Numbered from the stretch's first letter, positions 43,921-54,792 are shown. The stretch: 64,000 nt of DNA from Mycobacterium sp. ST-F2 (GCF_001905655.1 NZ_JMHT01000022.1:166463-230462), one strand, 5' to 3'. Notes: generated by a model not told the origin, from the letters alone. A program made the numbers and translations.

Positions 43921-43937
43921 AATCCCGAGTTCTGCAT
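43890..43937 (-). CDS. ilvBNC leader peptide
   Basis: A 15-residue open frame, MQNSGLLVVTGRVGA, starts at the ATG at 43937 and ends at TGA 43892-43890. It holds a run Leu-Leu-Val-Val and a further Val. It resembles the known corynebacterial ilvBNC leader peptide, which has an LVVVTAR core. Its position ahead of a hairpin and a U-tract terminator shows that it is a regulatory uORF, not a functional product. It is too short for standard gene finders. Confidence 0.7.
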   Translation of the reverse strand: MQNSGLLVVTGRVGA

Positions 43938-44061
43938 GGCAAGGACGGTAGTCCCCGCGGCGCACTGCGGTCAAATTCATCGCTCGCAAGCTCGCAGTGG
44001 CGGTCAAATCAGATCCACAGGCCGGCACACCTGGCAACCCGGACACCCGCCGCCTGGGAGA

Positions 44062-44472
44062 ATGAATGGTGTGAGCCGCCGAACCGCTTCGACCGCAGCC
44101 AAACCCGTCGTGATCAAGATTCCGGGGGTCGCCCATCTGGCGGTGGGATTCTTCGCCATCGGACTGCTGGCCCTGGTGTTCGCCGGGCCGGCGTGGTGCG
44201 GGGTGCTGCTCGTCATCCCGATTCTGTTGTCGGCGATGGTGATTCGCTACCGCACCGTGGCGGACAAGAAGGGCGTGACGGCACGGTCGCTGCTGGGTAG
44301 CCGGACGGTGACGTGGCAGGACATCAAAGGCCTGCGCTTCGACGGATCCAAATGGGCCAAGGCCGAATTGACCGACGGCACCGACCTGCGACTGCCGGGT
44401 GTGACGTTCGCGTCACTGCCGGTGCTGACCGCCGCGAGCGGCGGCGTCGTGCCCAATCCGTACAACGAGTGA
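44062..44472 (+). CDS. cfp6: PH-domain membrane protein, low molecular weight antigen Cfp6-like
   Basis: The 136-residue protein has two adjacent hydrophobic helices (VAHLAVGFFAIGLLALVFAG, then GVLLVIPILLSAMVI) followed by a small bacterial PH-like domain: YRTVADKKGVTARSLLGSRT, then WQDIKGLRFDGSKWAKAEL and LRLPGVTFASLPVLTAASGG. This matches my memory of M. tuberculosis Cfp6 next to ilvB1. Function unknown. ATG at 44062 or GTG at 44071 are both possible; GGGAG at 44056-44060 has better spacing for the GTG. It is divergent from ilvB. Confidence 0.8.
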   Translation: MNGVSRRTASTAAKPVVIKIPGVAHLAVGFFAIGLLALVFAGPAWCGVLLVIPILLSAMVIRYRTVADKKGVTARSLLGSRTVTWQDIKGLRFDGSKWAKAELTDGTDLRLPGVTFASLPVLTAASGGVVPNPYNE

Positions 44473-44495
44473 GGCCGGTCGAGCGCCGATCGAGC

Positions 44496-45404
44496 TCAGT
44501 GCAGCGGGTTTGATCCGTTCAGCAGCATCCACACGCCGACGCCCGCGCCGACACCGATCAGCAGGCACAGGACCGACCCGATGAAAGGTCGTCGCGCCCA
44601 GCCGCGTCCGGCGTCGAAACCGTAGAGCCCCGGCCCGGTCAGGGTCAGCCCCGCCGCCAGCACGATCATGGTCACCAGGTACTCGTGCCCTTCGGGCAGG
44701 AAGTACGGGAAGTAGCCGTGCACGGGTTGTGCGGCGACCTCCACCGCGAGCGCGTTGGTCAGGTACGCCAGCGCGACAGCGGCGGCCACCGGCGTGAACA
44801 GCCCCAGTACCAGCAGCACGCCGGCGCCGATCTGCGCCCCGGTGGCGAGGTAGGTCAGGACCCCCGCATGCTGGAAGCCCGCGGCGGCCAGTGCGTGCTC
44901 ATAACCGTTCAGTCCCTGACCACCCCACCAGCCGAACGTCTTCTGCAGTCCGTGGACCACCAGCCAGGCGCCCAGGCCGATCCGCAGCACCATCAGTCCC
45001 AGGTCCTGGGTGCCGCGGCGCTTGGCCACCCGCACCCGGGCGTCGGTCTCGGGGTCGGGCTCGATCTCGGCGGGCTCCAATACATCCTGCGAGCCCTGCT
45101 TCGTACTTCTCTCTCGGGGTTGCACGTACGGCAGCGGCTCGGGTTCGTGCATCAGGTCGAACGCCATCGAGGACGGCGACGGAGACGACGCTGAGGTCAC
45201 CTCGGTGACGTCTTCCGATGATGCGGTGTCGAACCGTGGGATGGCGGTGGTCGCCGCCGCCTCACCGCCATCCGCACCGCCACTACCGCGGTAGGTCGTG
45301 ATGGGCAGGTCGTCTTCGGGATCGACCAGGCGTGCCGACGCGGGCCTGGCGGCCGACTCATCGGGCCGTTGCCATGCACGCGGGTCATGGGAAGTACTGG
45401 TCAT
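44496..45404 (-). CDS. DoxX-family membrane protein with long cytoplasmic N-terminus
   Basis: The 302-residue protein has a hydrophilic N-terminal 125 residues, low complexity and rich in acidic residues and Ser/Pro/Asp, then a DoxX domain with four to five helices: LGLMVLRIGLGAWLVVHGLQ near 132, GVLTYLATGAQIGAGVLLVL near 175, AAAVALAYLTNALAVEVAAQ near 203 and YLVTMIVLAAGLTLTGPGLY near 240. M. tuberculosis has a comparable protein at the same place. DoxX proteins are linked to redox or thiol stress complexes in mycobacteria, but this one's role is not shown. ATG at 45404 was chosen since MTSTSHDPRAWQ matches the relative's start. Confidence 0.83.
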   Translation of the reverse strand: MTSTSHDPRAWQRPDESAARPASARLVDPEDDLPITTYRGSGGADGGEAAATTAIPRFDTASSEDVTEVTSASSPSPSSMAFDLMHEPEPLPYVQPRERSTKQGSQDVLEPAEIEPDPETDARVRVAKRRGTQDLGLMVLRIGLGAWLVVHGLQKTFGWWGGQGLNGYEHALAAAGFQHAGVLTYLATGAQIGAGVLLVLGLFTPVAAAVALAYLTNALAVEVAAQPVHGYFPYFLPEGHEYLVTMIVLAAGLTLTGPGLYGFDAGRGWARRPFIGSVLCLLIGVGAGVGVWMLLNGSNPLH

Positions 45405-45543
45405 GATTGCCAGGGTAAGTGCAGTTGCACCGCTGACCGTGGATTTAAAGGGTGGTTTGACCGGCTTGTTCACCGGATTTGCCGCGCCCGGCGCACGGCC
45501 CCACCGTGGCGAGCACTGCCGAACAGTCCGTAACCTGGCGGGC

Positions 45544-46719
45544 ATGACATTGCGGCGGTCGACGCAGACTGCGCTGACGAAGCCCCGACGCCGGCCTGAG
45601 CGCCCCAGCTCCGCACCCGCTCGACGGGTCCTGGCGCTGTGCGCCATCGCTTTGCTGGCGCTCCCGGGCTGCGCCCGTTTCGATTCGGCCGCCTCCGAGC
45701 CGTTCACCATCGAGCCCGACCTCGGTGGTGCCCCGAGCTCGACGCCGCCGCCACCGCCGCCGCTGCCGCCGAACCCGTTCCCGAAGGCATGCCCGGCACC
45801 GGCTGTCCTGCAGGGCTGTCTCGAGAGCACCAGCGGCCTGATCATGGGCGGCGACAGCAAGTCGGCCATCGTCGCCGAGCGTGTCACCGGCGCCGTCAAG
45901 AACATCGCCACCAACGCGGAACCCAAGGTCAAGACCGTGATTCCGGTCGACGCATCCGGTGACGGCGGCCTGATGGACATCGTCCTGTCGCCGAGCTACC
46001 AGCAGGACCGGCTGATGTACGCGTACATCACCACCCCCACCGACAACCGGGTGGTCCGGATCGCCGACGGCGACGTCCCCAAGCCCATCCTCACCGGCAT
46101 CCCCAAGGGCCCCACAGGCAACACCGGAGCACTGATCTTCACCAGCCCGACGACCCTCATGGTGCTCACCGGGGACGCCGGAAACCCTGCCGCCGCGGCC
46201 GATCCGGCTTCGCTGGCGGGCAAGCTGCTGCGCATCGAGCAGCCGACGACCGTGGGCCAGGCGCCGCCGACCACCGCGTTGTCGGGCATGGGCGCCGGCG
46301 GCGCCCTGTGCATCGACGGCGCCAGCGGGGCGCTGTATGTCACCGACCGCACGCCGACGGCCGATCGGCTGCAGAAGATCACCAAGGACTCGAAGGTGTC
46401 CACGGTGTGGAGCTGGCCCGACCGGCCCGGTGTCGCCGGCTGCGTGGCGACCGACAACACCGTCATGGTCAACCTCGTCAACACCAAGAAGACGGTGGCG
46501 CTGCGGTTGGCGAAGGACACCGGCGCAGTGACAGGTGATCCCGAGGCGCTGCGCACCGACACCCACGGCCACGTCTTCGCGCTGAAGCTCTCCCCCGACG
46601 GCAACATCTGGGGCGCCACGGTGAACAAGACGGCCGGCGACGTCGAGAAGTTCGACGACGTCGTGTTCCCGCTGTTCCCGCAGGGCGGATTCCCGCGTAG
46701 CACCGACGACAAGACGTAA
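45544..46719 (+). CDS. lppZ: Lipoprotein LppZ, sorbosone-dehydrogenase-like beta-propeller
   Basis: The 391-residue protein begins with a lipoprotein signal (ALCAIALLALPGC, lipobox Cys near residue 41), then a Pro-rich linker (TPPPPPPLPPNPFPKACPAP). The rest resembles a glucose/sorbosone dehydrogenase-type propeller with GGLMDIVLSPSYQQDRLMYA near 140, GNTGALIFTSPTTLMVLTGD near 194 and GGALCIDGASGALYVTDRTP near 255. It is anchored outside the membrane. M. tuberculosis LppZ matches over nearly its whole length in my memory. Any enzymatic activity is unproven. ATG at 45544. Confidence 0.93.
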   Translation: MTLRRSTQTALTKPRRRPERPSSAPARRVLALCAIALLALPGCARFDSAASEPFTIEPDLGGAPSSTPPPPPPLPPNPFPKACPAPAVLQGCLESTSGLIMGGDSKSAIVAERVTGAVKNIATNAEPKVKTVIPVDASGDGGLMDIVLSPSYQQDRLMYAYITTPTDNRVVRIADGDVPKPILTGIPKGPTGNTGALIFTSPTTLMVLTGDAGNPAAAADPASLAGKLLRIEQPTTVGQAPPTTALSGMGAGGALCIDGASGALYVTDRTPTADRLQKITKDSKVSTVWSWPDRPGVAGCVATDNTVMVNLVNTKKTVALRLAKDTGAVTGDPEALRTDTHGHVFALKLSPDGNIWGATVNKTAGDVEKFDDVVFPLFPQGGFPRSTDDKT

Positions 46720-46748
46720 TTGGTAGCCGACGTGCGAGGGGTCGCTCG

Positions 46749-47858
46749 ATGATGCGCGCCTGCCCGGCCGACTTCGCTCGGCTGGCGGGCTACCTGGGCT
46801 TCTCCTGCGATGACGATTCCTGGGTCAAGCTGCGGAACCCGTTGACCCTGGCCCACTGGACCATGCCGGTGGTCGAGTTGCTGATGCTGATCGGCGCAGC
46901 GCTGGCGCTGGCGTATGCACTGCGGCGGGTGCGCCGAGACCCCACGGGGATCGCGATCTGGCTGGCGTCGCTGGTGTACGCCCTGGTGACCGAACTGCCC
47001 CGGCATCCACCGGACATCTTCGCCGGCACCCGGCTCGGGGTGATGTTGGTGCACAACGTGTTCAGCGTCGATTTCGTCGACGGACGGCTGCCGCTGTACA
47101 TCGTGGCGCTGTACCCGGCGACCATCACCCTGGCCTATGACATCGTCCGTGCCACCGGGGTCTTCGAACGGCGGGGCGCGGTCGTCGGCGCCATCTGCGT
47201 CGGCTTCGTGCACGGCTGCGTGTACGGCGTCTTCGACCATCTCGGACCGCAGCTGCGCTGGTGGGTCTGGAACACCGCGAACCCGCTGAATCATCCGACG
47301 CTCGGGTGCGTACCGGTGAGCAGTTGGGTCAGCCTGGCCGTGGTCGGCCCCGCGGCAGTCGCGTTCCTGGTCTATCTGCTGGTCGAGCGCGAGGTGACGG
47401 CGGGCACGCCACCGGGGCTGTTGTCGCTGGCCTGGCGCATCCCCGTCATCAGCGTGCTGGCGCCGGTGATCATGGGTGTGCTGAGCCTGCCGACGTTGCT
47501 CTCCGCGCACCACAGCGCGATGCAGTACGCGGTGCTCGGTGTGGAGGTCGCGATCTTCACCTTCGTCGCGGTGCCGGTCCTGGTGCAGGACTGGCGCATC
47601 ACGCGCCGCGTCGGGACCCAGCACCCGAGTCAGTACGTCCGGGTGTTCGGGATCCTGTACCTGCTCACCTTCACGGTGCTGTGGCTGACCGCACTGCCGG
47701 ACTTCGCCGGCGCCATCGACGGCGTCACCGGGGCCGGCACCCCGACCGGCAATCTGCCGTGCGCCGCCGTGTGTTTCGTCATCGCGGGCTACTGCGTCGC
47801 GGGCGTGTCATCGCTCAAGCCGAAGACCGCACCCGCGCCGCAGGAAGCACTGCGCTAG
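46749..47858 (+). CDS. Polytopic membrane protein, unknown function
   Basis: The 369-residue protein has about nine hydrophobic helices, for example [70 protein letters not shown] and [17 protein letters not shown] His/Asp segment ([19 protein letters not shown]) near 165 might bind metal. I do not recognise the family. Start ATGATG at 46749 with GAGGGG upstream. The 3' end overlaps gatB by four bases (CTAG) on the other strand. Confidence 0.72.
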   Translation: MMRACPADFARLAGYLGFSCDDDSWVKLRNPLTLAHWTMPVVELLMLIGAALALAYALRRVRRDPTGIAIWLASLVYALVTELPRHPPDIFAGTRLGVMLVHNVFSVDFVDGRLPLYIVALYPATITLAYDIVRATGVFERRGAVVGAICVGFVHGCVYGVFDHLGPQLRWWVWNTANPLNHPTLGCVPVSSWVSLAVVGPAAVAFLVYLLVEREVTAGTPPGLLSLAWRIPVISVLAPVIMGVLSLPTLLSAHHSAMQYAVLGVEVAIFTFVAVPVLVQDWRITRRVGTQHPSQYVRVFGILYLLTFTVLWLTALPDFAGAIDGVTGAGTPTGNLPCAAVCFVIAGYCVAGVSSLKPKTAPAPQEALR

Positions 47859-49351
47859 CTGCAGGCCGCGATCACCAGTTCGCGGACGCGCGCCGCGTCG
47901 GCCTGGCCCTTGGTCGCCTTCATCACCGCGCCGACGATCGCACCGGCGGCCTGAACCTTGCCGCCCCGAATCTTGTCGGCGATGTCGGGCTGCGCCGCCA
48001 ATGCCTCGTCGATGGCGGCCTGAATGAGCGAATCATCGCGCACCACAACGAGTCCGCGGTCGTTCATGACCTGCTCGGGCTCACCCTCGCCGGCCAGCAC
48101 GCCCTCGACGACCTGACGGGCCAGCTTGTTGGACAGCTTGCCGTCGTCGACCAGCTTGACCACCGCGGCGACCTGGGCCGGGGTGATGGCCAGCTCGTCG
48201 AGCGTCACTTCGCTCTCGTTGGCCTTCTGCGTCAGGAAGTTGCCCCACCACGCGCGGGCGGCCTCACTGGACGCGCCGTGCTCGACGGTCGCCGCCACCA
48301 GCTCCACCGCGCCGGCGTTGACCAGGTCGCGCATGACCTCGTCGGAGATGCCCCAGTCTTCCTGAATCCGCTTGCGCACCAACCACGGAAGCTCGGGGAT
48401 GGTGCCGCGCAGCCGCTCCACCAACTCGTCCGACGGCGCGATGGGCTCCAGGTCCGGCTCAGGGAAGTACCGGTAGTCCTCGGCGGTTTCCTTGCTGCGG
48501 CCGGACGTGGTGTGCCCGTCCTCGTGGAAGTGCCGGGTCTCCTGCGTGATGGTGCCACCCGACTGCAGCACGGCGGCCTGCCGGCGCATCTCGTAGCGAA
48601 CCGCCACCTCGACGCTCTTGAGCGAGTTGACGTTCTTGGTCTCGGTGCGGGTGCCGAACTCCGCCGCGCCCTTGAGCTTGAGCGAGACGTTGGAGTCACA
48701 CCGCATCGAGCCCTGGTCCATGCGGACGTCGGAAACGTCCAAGCCGCGCAACAGATCCCGCAGCGCCGTCACGTAGGCGCGGGCGATCTCCGGGGCGCGC
48801 TCGGCGGCGCCCTCGATGGGCTTGGTGACGATCTCGACCAGCGGCACGCCGGCACGGTTGAAGTCGGCCAGCGAGGTGGTGGCGCCCGAGATACGGCCGG
48901 TGTCGCTACCCAGGTGGGTCAGCTTGCCCGTGTCCTCCTCCATGTGGGCGCGCTCGATCTCGACGCGCCAGGTGCTGCCGTCCTCCAGCGGAACGTCCAG
49001 GTAGCCGTTGACGGCGATGGGCTCGTCGTACTGACTGATCTGGTAGTTCTTCGGCTGATCCGGGTAGAAGTAGTTCTTCCGGGCGAACCGGCCCCACGGC
49101 GCGATGTCGCAGTTCAGCGCGAGGCCGATCCGGATCGCGGACTCGACGGCGGCCTCGTTGACCACCGGCAGTGCCCCGGGCAGGCCCAGGCACACCGGGC
49201 ACACCAGCGTGTTCGGCTCGGCACCGAACCGGTTGGCGCAGCCACAGAACATCTTGGTCTCGGTGGACAGCTCGACATGCACTTCCATGCCCATGACGGG
49301 CTCGTACGTCGCGAGGACGTCGTCGTAGTCGAGAAGATCTGCGTCAGCCAT
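47855..49351 (-). CDS. gatB: Asp-tRNA(Asn)/Glu-tRNA(Gln) amidotransferase subunit B
   Basis: GatB is the kinase and tRNA-binding subunit of GatCAB, which converts Glu-tRNA(Gln) to Gln-tRNA(Gln). The 498-residue protein shows [20 protein letters not shown] near residue 20, [14 protein letters not shown] near 50, [20 protein letters not shown] near 91, [15 protein letters not shown] near 210 and PEPDLEPI near 293. The C-terminal YqeY/GatB_Yqey tail (from 350) binds tRNA. gatA and gatC are 2-4 kb away on the same strand but separated by pfkA and a GDPD gene. Confidence 0.97.
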   Translation of the reverse strand: MADADLLDYDDVLATYEPVMGMEVHVELSTETKMFCGCANRFGAEPNTLVCPVCLGLPGALPVVNEAAVESAIRIGLALNCDIAPWGRFARKNYFYPDQPKNYQISQYDEPIAVNGYLDVPLEDGSTWRVEIERAHMEEDTGKLTHLGSDTGRISGATTSLADFNRAGVPLVEIVTKPIEGAAERAPEIARAYVTALRDLLRGLDVSDVRMDQGSMRCDSNVSLKLKGAAEFGTRTETKNVNSLKSVEVAVRYEMRRQAAVLQSGGTITQETRHFHEDGHTTSGRSKETAEDYRYFPEPDLEPIAPSDELVERLRGTIPELPWLVRKRIQEDWGISDEVMRDLVNAGAVELVAATVEHGASSEAARAWWGNFLTQKANESEVTLDELAITPAQVAAVVKLVDDGKLSNKLARQVVEGVLAGEGEPEQVMNDRGLVVVRDDSLIQAAIDEALAAQPDIADKIRGGKVQAAGAIVGAVMKATKGQADAARVRELVIAACS

Positions 49352-49409
49352 GCGCCCGATCCTAGTTGTCGTTCACCGGCCATTTCCTCGGCCCGGTTAA
49401 CCTCCGCGG

Positions 49410-50411
49410 ATGCTCGCACGCATCGGCACCCTGCTGACCACTTTCGCGCTGACGGCCATGCCCGTCGCGTCGGCCGATTCCGGCACTTTCGACCTGCAAG
49501 CGCACCGCGGCGGACGGGGCGAGACCACCGAGGAATCGCTGCGCGCGTTCACCAAGGCCATCGAGCTCGGTGTCACCACACTGGAGCTCGACATCGTCCT
49601 CTCCCAGGACGGCGCGCCCATGGTGTGGCACGACTCGACCGTCCAGGCCGACAAGTGCGCCGACACCGGCCCCGCCTTCGGCGGCGACCCGCAATACCCC
49701 TACGTCGGCAAGCTCGTGCACGACCTCACTCGTGCGCAGCTGCACACGCTGAACTGCGGCAAGCTGCTCAGCGGATTCCCTGCCGCCGAAGTCGTCAGCG
49801 ACAACAAGATCGCCACCCTCGAGCAGGTCTTCGCGCTCGCGGACTCCCATCACGCTGATGTCCGGTACAACATCGAGACCAAGATCGAAGCCGACAAACC
49901 CGAAACCTCCGCCACGCCACAGCAATTCGTCGACGTCATCCTCGGCGCCGTACGTGCCGCCAAGAAGGTCGACAAGGTCGAGATCCAGAGTTTCGACTGG
50001 CGCTCGCTGCCCCTGGTCCACCGGCAGGAGCCCGGCATCCCCCTGGTGGCGCTGTGGGATGAGACGACCTGGGTGCCGAACTCGGCGTGGACGGCCGACG
50101 TGAATCCGGCGGTGGTCAGCGATCCGATCACCGGGGCGGCAGCTGTCGGCGCGAACATCCTGTCCCCCGGCTACTCGGTGCCCTACGGACTCACGCCGAA
50201 GGATCCCGGTTTCGCTCTGGTGGCCGACAGAGGGTTCATCGACCGCGCACACGCCCTGGGGCTCAAGGTGATTCCGTGGACCATCAACGATGCCGACACC
50301 ATGCGGGCCCAGATCGCCGCCGGCGCCGACGGCATCATCACCGATTACCCAGCGCGGCTGCGTGCGGTGGAGTCCGAGCTGGGCATGCCGCTGCCGAAGG
50401 CCTACCGCTAA
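49410..50411 (+). CDS. Secreted glycerophosphodiester phosphodiesterase
   Basis: The 333-residue protein has a signal peptide ([20 protein letters not shown], cleavage near ASA-DS). The GDPD TIM-barrel motifs follow: [14 protein letters not shown] near 30 with the catalytic His and Arg, then [18 protein letters not shown] near 55 with metal-binding Glu and Asp and the second catalytic His. [19 protein letters not shown] and [11 protein letters not shown] near 290-315 close the barrel. It releases glycerol-3-phosphate from phospholipid headgroups outside the cell. It overlaps pfkA by four bases tail to tail. Confidence 0.92.
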   Translation: MLARIGTLLTTFALTAMPVASADSGTFDLQAHRGGRGETTEESLRAFTKAIELGVTTLELDIVLSQDGAPMVWHDSTVQADKCADTGPAFGGDPQYPYVGKLVHDLTRAQLHTLNCGKLLSGFPAAEVVSDNKIATLEQVFALADSHHADVRYNIETKIEADKPETSATPQQFVDVILGAVRAAKKVDKVEIQSFDWRSLPLVHRQEPGIPLVALWDETTWVPNSAWTADVNPAVVSDPITGAAAVGANILSPGYSVPYGLTPKDPGFALVADRGFIDRAHALGLKVIPWTINDADTMRAQIAAGADGIITDYPARLRAVESELGMPLPKAYR

Positions 50412-51439
50412 CCGAAGAACTCCGCGGCATCGTCGTACCGGCTCTGCGGCACCAGCTTCAGTTGCCGCACGGCGTCGGCCAGCGGCACCCGGCCGATCTC
50501 CTGGCCCCGCAACGACACCATCATCCCGTACTCCCCCGAATGCGCGGCGTCGGCGGCGTTGACCCCGAACCGGGTGGCCAGCACCCGGTCATGGGCTGTC
50601 GGGGTACCGCCGCGCTGCACGTGGCCCAGCACCGTGGTGCGGACTTCCTTCTTGATGCGCTTCTCGATCTCGACGGCCAGCTGCTGCGCGACGCCGGTGA
50701 ACTTCACATGCCCGAATTCATCAATTCCGCCGTCACGCAACTGCATTGAGCCCTCGGCCGGGCGCGCCCCTTCGGCGACGACACAGATGAAGTGCGAATC
50801 ACCGCGCACGAAGCGCTGTTTCACCAGCCGGCACACCTCTTCGATGTCGAAGGGCTGTTCTGGGATGAGCGTCATGTGCGCACCCGACGCCAGACCGGCG
50901 TTCAGCGCGATCCACCCGGCGTGCCGGCCCATCACCTCGACGAGCATGACCCGCTGGTGTGATTCGGCGGTGCTGTGCAGCCTGTCGATGGCCTCGGTCG
51001 CGATCATCAGCGCGGTGTCGTGGCCGAAAGTGACGTCGGTGCAATCGATGTCGTTGTCGATGGTCTTGGGCACGCCGATCACTGGGACGTTCTCCTCGGC
51101 CAGCCAGTGCGCCGCGGTCAGCGTGCCCTCGCCGCCGATGGGGATCAGCACGTCGATGCCGTTGTCCTCGAGCGTCTGTTTGATCTGGTCCAGCCCGGCC
51201 CGCAGCTTGTCGGGGTTGACACGCGCGGTGCCCAGCATGGTGCCGCCCTTGGCCAGTAGACGGTCGTTGCGGTCGTCGTTCTTGAGCTGCTCGCGCCGGT
51301 TCTCGAGCAGGCCGCGCCAGCCGTCGCGGAACCCGACGACCGTCGAGCCGTACCGCACATCGCACGTGCGGACCACCGCCCGGATCACCGCATTCAAGCC
51401 AGGACAGTCCCCGCCACCGGTCAGCACGCCTATCCGCAT
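50408..51439 (-). CDS. pfkA: 6-phosphofructokinase (PfkA)
   Basis: PfkA phosphorylates fructose-6-phosphate in glycolysis. The 343-residue protein has [18 protein letters not shown] at residue 5, GGEGT near 100 (the position that distinguishes ATP from pyrophosphate use; the second Gly suggests ATP), [16 protein letters not shown] near 119 with the catalytic Asp, and [20 protein letters not shown] near 160. The ATG at 51439 starts at MRIGVL; three upstream codons are unneeded. It sits between gatB and gatA as in the order I recall for mycobacteria. Confidence 0.95.
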   Translation of the reverse strand: MRIGVLTGGGDCPGLNAVIRAVVRTCDVRYGSTVVGFRDGWRGLLENRREQLKNDDRNDRLLAKGGTMLGTARVNPDKLRAGLDQIKQTLEDNGIDVLIPIGGEGTLTAAHWLAEENVPVIGVPKTIDNDIDCTDVTFGHDTALMIATEAIDRLHSTAESHQRVMLVEVMGRHAGWIALNAGLASGAHMTLIPEQPFDIEEVCRLVKQRFVRGDSHFICVVAEGARPAEGSMQLRDGGIDEFGHVKFTGVAQQLAVEIEKRIKKEVRTTVLGHVQRGGTPTAHDRVLATRFGVNAADAAHSGEYGMMVSLRGQEIGRVPLADAVRQLKLVPQSRYDDAAEFFG

Positions 51440-51498
51440 GCCCCCCATACTGCCCGCTCGCCGGTTCTCGGTCTCGCCGAACGTGCGGCCGCTCGGCG

Positions 51499-52983
51499 CT
51501 AGACGGCCGTGGGCAGTGCGCCGCGCGCGGCTTCGTAGGCCGCGCCGACGCGGTACAGCCGGTCGTCGGCCAGGGCCGGCGCCATGATCTGCAGACCCAC
51601 CGGCAGGTTGTCGTCCGGCGACAGGCCCGAGGGCACCGACATGCCGCAGTGCCCCGCCAGGTTCAGCGGCAGCGTGCAGAGGTCGAACAGGTACATCGCC
51701 AGCGGATCGTCGACCTTCTCGCCAATGCCGAACGCGGTGGTCGGGGTGGTCGGGGTGACCAGTACATCGACCTTCTCGTACGCCTGATCCAGGTCACGGG
51801 CGATCAGGGTGCGCACCCGCTGGGCCTGGTTGTAGTAGGCGTCGTAGTAGCCCGACGACAGGGCGTAGGTGCCGATCATGATGCGGCGCTTGACTTCCGG
51901 GCCGAAACCGGCGGCGCGGGTCAGGGCCATGACCTCTTCGGCGCTGTGCGTGCCGTCGTCGCCGACCCGCAGGCCGTACCGCATCGCGTCGAAGCGGGCG
52001 AGGTTCGACGACACCTCGGACGGCAGGATCAGGTAGTAGGACGCCAGCGAGTAGTCGAAATGCGGGCAGTCGACCTCGGTGATCTCGGCGCCGAGCTCGG
52101 TCAGCTGGTCCACCGCGGCGTTGAACGACGACAGCACGCCGGGCTGGTAGCCCTCGCCGGTGTGCAACTGCTTGACCACACCGATCCGGACGCCCTTGAG
52201 GTCACCGCCGGCGCCGGCGCGGGCCGCCCCGACGACGTCGGGCACGGGGGCGTCGACCGAGGTGGAGTCGCGCGGGTCGTGACCGGCGATCACCTGGTGC
52301 AGCAGTGCGGTGTCGAGCACCGTGCGGGCACACGGCCCGCCCTGGTCCAGCGACGACGCACAGGCGATCAGGCCATACCGCGAGACGGTGCCGTAGGTGG
52401 GCTTGACGCCGACGGTCGCGGTCAGCGCGGCGGGCTGACGGATCGAGCCACCGGTGTCGGTACCGATCGCCAGCGGCGCCTGGAACGCCGCGAGCGCCGC
52501 GGCGCTACCGCCACCGGAACCACCCGGCACGCGGTTGACGTCCCACGGGTTGCGGGTCGGGCCATAGGCCGAGTTCTCGGTGGAGGAGCCCATGGCGAAC
52601 TCGTCCATGTTGGTCTTGCCGAGGATCGGGATGCCGGCCGCGCGCAGCTTCGCGGTGACGGTCGCGTCGTACGGTGACTGCCAGCCCTCGAGGATCTTCG
52701 AGCCGGCCGTGGTCGGCGCGTCGGTGGTGGTGAAAACGTCCTTGAGCGCCAACGGAACTCCGGCGAGTGGCGACGCCAGCGGCTCGCCTGCGGCCACCTG
52801 CTTGTCGACGGCGGCGGCAGCGGCCAGTGCCGCCTCGGCACCCACGTGCAGGAAGGAGTGGTAGGTCTCGTCGGTGGCGGAGATCTGGTCCAGGTGCGCC
52901 TGGGTGACCTCGGTGGCCGACACCTCGCCCGCGGCGATCTTCTCGCCGAGCGTGGCGGCGTCGAAACGGATCAGGTCGCTCAC
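51499..52983 (-). CDS. gatA: Asp-tRNA(Asn)/Glu-tRNA(Gln) amidotransferase subunit A
   Basis: GatA is the amidase subunit that releases ammonia from glutamine. The 494-residue protein has the amidase signature: VPLALKDVF near residue 75 with the catalytic Lys, [20 protein letters not shown] near 150 with the cis-Ser, and [16 protein letters not shown] near 172 with the nucleophile Ser. [20 protein letters not shown] follows. The GTG at 52983 overlaps the gatC stop (GTGA), so the two are coupled. Confidence 0.97.
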   Translation of the reverse strand: MSDLIRFDAATLGEKIAAGEVSATEVTQAHLDQISATDETYHSFLHVGAEAALAAAAAVDKQVAAGEPLASPLAGVPLALKDVFTTTDAPTTAGSKILEGWQSPYDATVTAKLRAAGIPILGKTNMDEFAMGSSTENSAYGPTRNPWDVNRVPGGSGGGSAAALAAFQAPLAIGTDTGGSIRQPAALTATVGVKPTYGTVSRYGLIACASSLDQGGPCARTVLDTALLHQVIAGHDPRDSTSVDAPVPDVVGAARAGAGGDLKGVRIGVVKQLHTGEGYQPGVLSSFNAAVDQLTELGAEITEVDCPHFDYSLASYYLILPSEVSSNLARFDAMRYGLRVGDDGTHSAEEVMALTRAAGFGPEVKRRIMIGTYALSSGYYDAYYNQAQRVRTLIARDLDQAYEKVDVLVTPTTPTTAFGIGEKVDDPLAMYLFDLCTLPLNLAGHCGMSVPSGLSPDDNLPVGLQIMAPALADDRLYRVGAAYEAARGALPTAV

Positions 52984-53279
52984 TGTGATTCTCCCAAGAT
53001 GCGCGGCACGGCGAACCGGCCATCCTCTGCTCGCGGAGCCTCGGCCAGCGCCTCGTCCTGCGTCAGGCTGGGCACCTCGACGTCGGACCGAGTGATGTTG
53101 ACCTCTTTGAGGGGGTTGCCGGTCGCCTCGATACCGGTGACGTCGACGGCCTGAATCTTGCCGACGTGCGCCAGGATGGCATCGAGCTGGCCTGCGAAAC
53201 TGTCCAGCTCACCGTCGGTCAGGGCGAGCCGGGCCAGATTCGCCAGATGGGCGACATCGTCCCGGGAAATCTTCGACAC
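52980..53279 (-). CDS. gatC: Asp-tRNA(Asn)/Glu-tRNA(Gln) amidotransferase subunit C
   Basis: GatC is the small linker that stabilises GatA on GatB. The 99-residue protein has the family's helical start [20 protein letters not shown] and [20 protein letters not shown], then the partner-wrapping tail ([17 protein letters not shown], then [11 protein letters not shown]). I chose the GTG at 53279, which begins directly at the conserved segment; the frame to 53378 is low-complexity. It precedes gatA with a four-base overlap. Confidence 0.96.
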   Translation of the reverse strand: MSKISRDDVAHLANLARLALTDGELDSFAGQLDAILAHVGKIQAVDVTGIEATGNPLKEVNITRSDVEVPSLTQDEALAEAPRAEDGRFAVPRILGESQ

Positions 53280-53422
53280 GTCGAAACAGCCTAGTGGGGG
53301 GCTCGATGGGCCCCGCGGCGGGGAACGCATCCGAGGCGAGCGAAGCGACGGGGAATATACCGGTGACACGCGCCGCACCTGCCCGTCCTGCCATCGCCAC
53401 GACGCTGTGCAACAGTTGTCGC

Positions 53423-54088
53423 GTGTCCTCCTATCTGCTGCGGGTGCAGCTCGAAGACCGCCCCGGTAGCCTCGGCTCCCTGGCGGTGGCTCTCGGCTCG
53501 GTGGGCGCCGACATCCTGTCGCTCGACGTCGTCGAGCGCGGTCCGGGCTTCGCCGTCGACGACCTGGTGGTCGAGCTGCCGCTCGGGGCCATGCCCGATG
53601 CCCTGATCACTGCCGCCGAGGCTCTCAAGGGCGTGTACGTCGACAGCATCCGGCCCCACACCGGACTACTCGAGGCCCACCGCGAACTCGAACTCATCGA
53701 CCATGTCGCCGCCGCCAAAGGCAAGGCCGCCCGGCTCCAGATGCTGGCCGACGAAGCACCGCGTGTACTGCGGGTCGGCTGGTGTGTCGTGGTGACGGGC
53801 GGCAAGGAAGGCGTACTACCCCGCCGCATCGCCGGCAGCCCCGGTGCGCCCGAGACGCTCGCAGACTCGGCGCCCTGGCTGCCGCTGGAACACGCTGCCG
53901 CCCTGGACGCCACGGGCGACTGGGTGCCGCAGTTCTGGCGGGAGATCGACACCACCCTGGCCGCGGCGCCGTTGGGTGACCCGCACACCGCAGTGATGCT
54001 CGGCCGCCCGGGCGGACCGGCCTTCCGTCCGTCGGAGGTCGCGCGGCTGGGATATCTGGCCGGAATCGTCGCGACCATCCTGCGCTGA
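53423..54088 (+). CDS. ACT-domain protein
   Basis: The 221-residue protein opens with an ACT domain, [20 protein letters not shown] near residue 4, then [19 protein letters not shown] domains bind amino acids to regulate partners. The rest (from 80) has no recognised domain, though [12 protein letters not shown] at the end is conserved with the M. tuberculosis relative next to ligA and gatC. The GTG at 53423 begins at that conserved start. It is divergent from gatC; the promoter must lie in the 143-base gap. Confidence 0.88.
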   Translation: MSSYLLRVQLEDRPGSLGSLAVALGSVGADILSLDVVERGPGFAVDDLVVELPLGAMPDALITAAEALKGVYVDSIRPHTGLLEAHRELELIDHVAAAKGKAARLQMLADEAPRVLRVGWCVVVTGGKEGVLPRRIAGSPGAPETLADSAPWLPLEHAAALDATGDWVPQFWREIDTTLAAAPLGDPHTAVMLGRPGGPAFRPSEVARLGYLAGIVATILR

Positions 54089-54180
54089 CCGTCTGGTTCT
54101 CAGCCACTTCACCAGCGCGAATACGGTTACGCCGGCGTCGAAACTGCTAGCGTGGGCCGACATCTCGCTGGAGGGCACAC

Positions 54181-54792
54181 GTGAGCACATTCCTGATCGT
54201 CGTCGGCGTCGTGCTGATGATCGCGGCCGTCGTCGTCGTGGTGCTCGCCTTCACCCGGGCCAAGAAAGCGGACAAGCCCGGCGCCCGCCAGGACCCGCTG
54301 AAGGCCGGCGAGATGCCGGTTTTCGGACCGAAACAGTTGGGTCCCGGCGCGATCGTCAGCCATGGCGGAGTCGACTACGTGGTGCGCGGCTCGGTGACCT
54401 ACCGCGAAGGCCCGTTCGTCTGGTGGGAGCATCTGCTGGAAGGCGGTCAGGGCGAACCGATCTGGTTCAGCGTCGAAGAGGACGAGGGACGGCTCGAGCT
54501 CGCGTTCTGGACCAAGCGACCCGACCTGGCGCTACAGCCAGTCGGCCCGCACACCATCGACGGCGTGCAGTACAACGAGGTCGAGACCGGCGATGCGCAC
54601 TACACCTCGGAGGGCACCACCGGCCTGCCCGAAAACGGCCAGATGAACTACGTCGACTACGCCAGCGCCGGCCGCGCCGCGCTGCTGAGTTTTGAGCAGT
54701 GGTCACCGAATTCGCCGTGGGAGGTATCAACCGGCAAGGTCATGTCGCCTGGTGAGCTCACGGTGTACCCCGCTCCCCCTGCGGGTTCGTAG
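54181..54792 (+). CDS. DUF4178 domain protein with N-terminal membrane anchor
   Basis: The 203-residue protein has one N-terminal helix (FLIVVGVVLMIAAVVVVVLA) and then a DUF4178 domain with LGPGAIVSHGGVDYVVRGSV near residue 55, WWEHLLEGGQGEPIWFSVEE near 82 and SPWEVSTGKVMSPGELTVYP near 180. Function unknown. It heads a cluster with DUF4247, DUF350 and a spermidine-synthase-like gene, an association seen in other mycobacteria as I recall. Start GTG at 54181. Confidence 0.85.
   Translation: MSTFLIVVGVVLMIAAVVVVVLAFTRAKKADKPGARQDPLKAGEMPVFGPKQLGPGAIVSHGGVDYVVRGSVTYREGPFVWWEHLLEGGQGEPIWFSVEEDEGRLELAFWTKRPDLALQPVGPHTIDGVQYNEVETGDAHYTSEGTTGLPENGQMNYVDYASAGRAALLSFEQWSPNSPWEVSTGKVMSPGELTVYPAPPAGS

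Noticed and set aside
47261..49858. 865-residue plus-strand open frame antisense to gatB
   Set aside because: Length is a high-GC artefact. It spans gatB and parts of two other real genes and has no recognisable motif.
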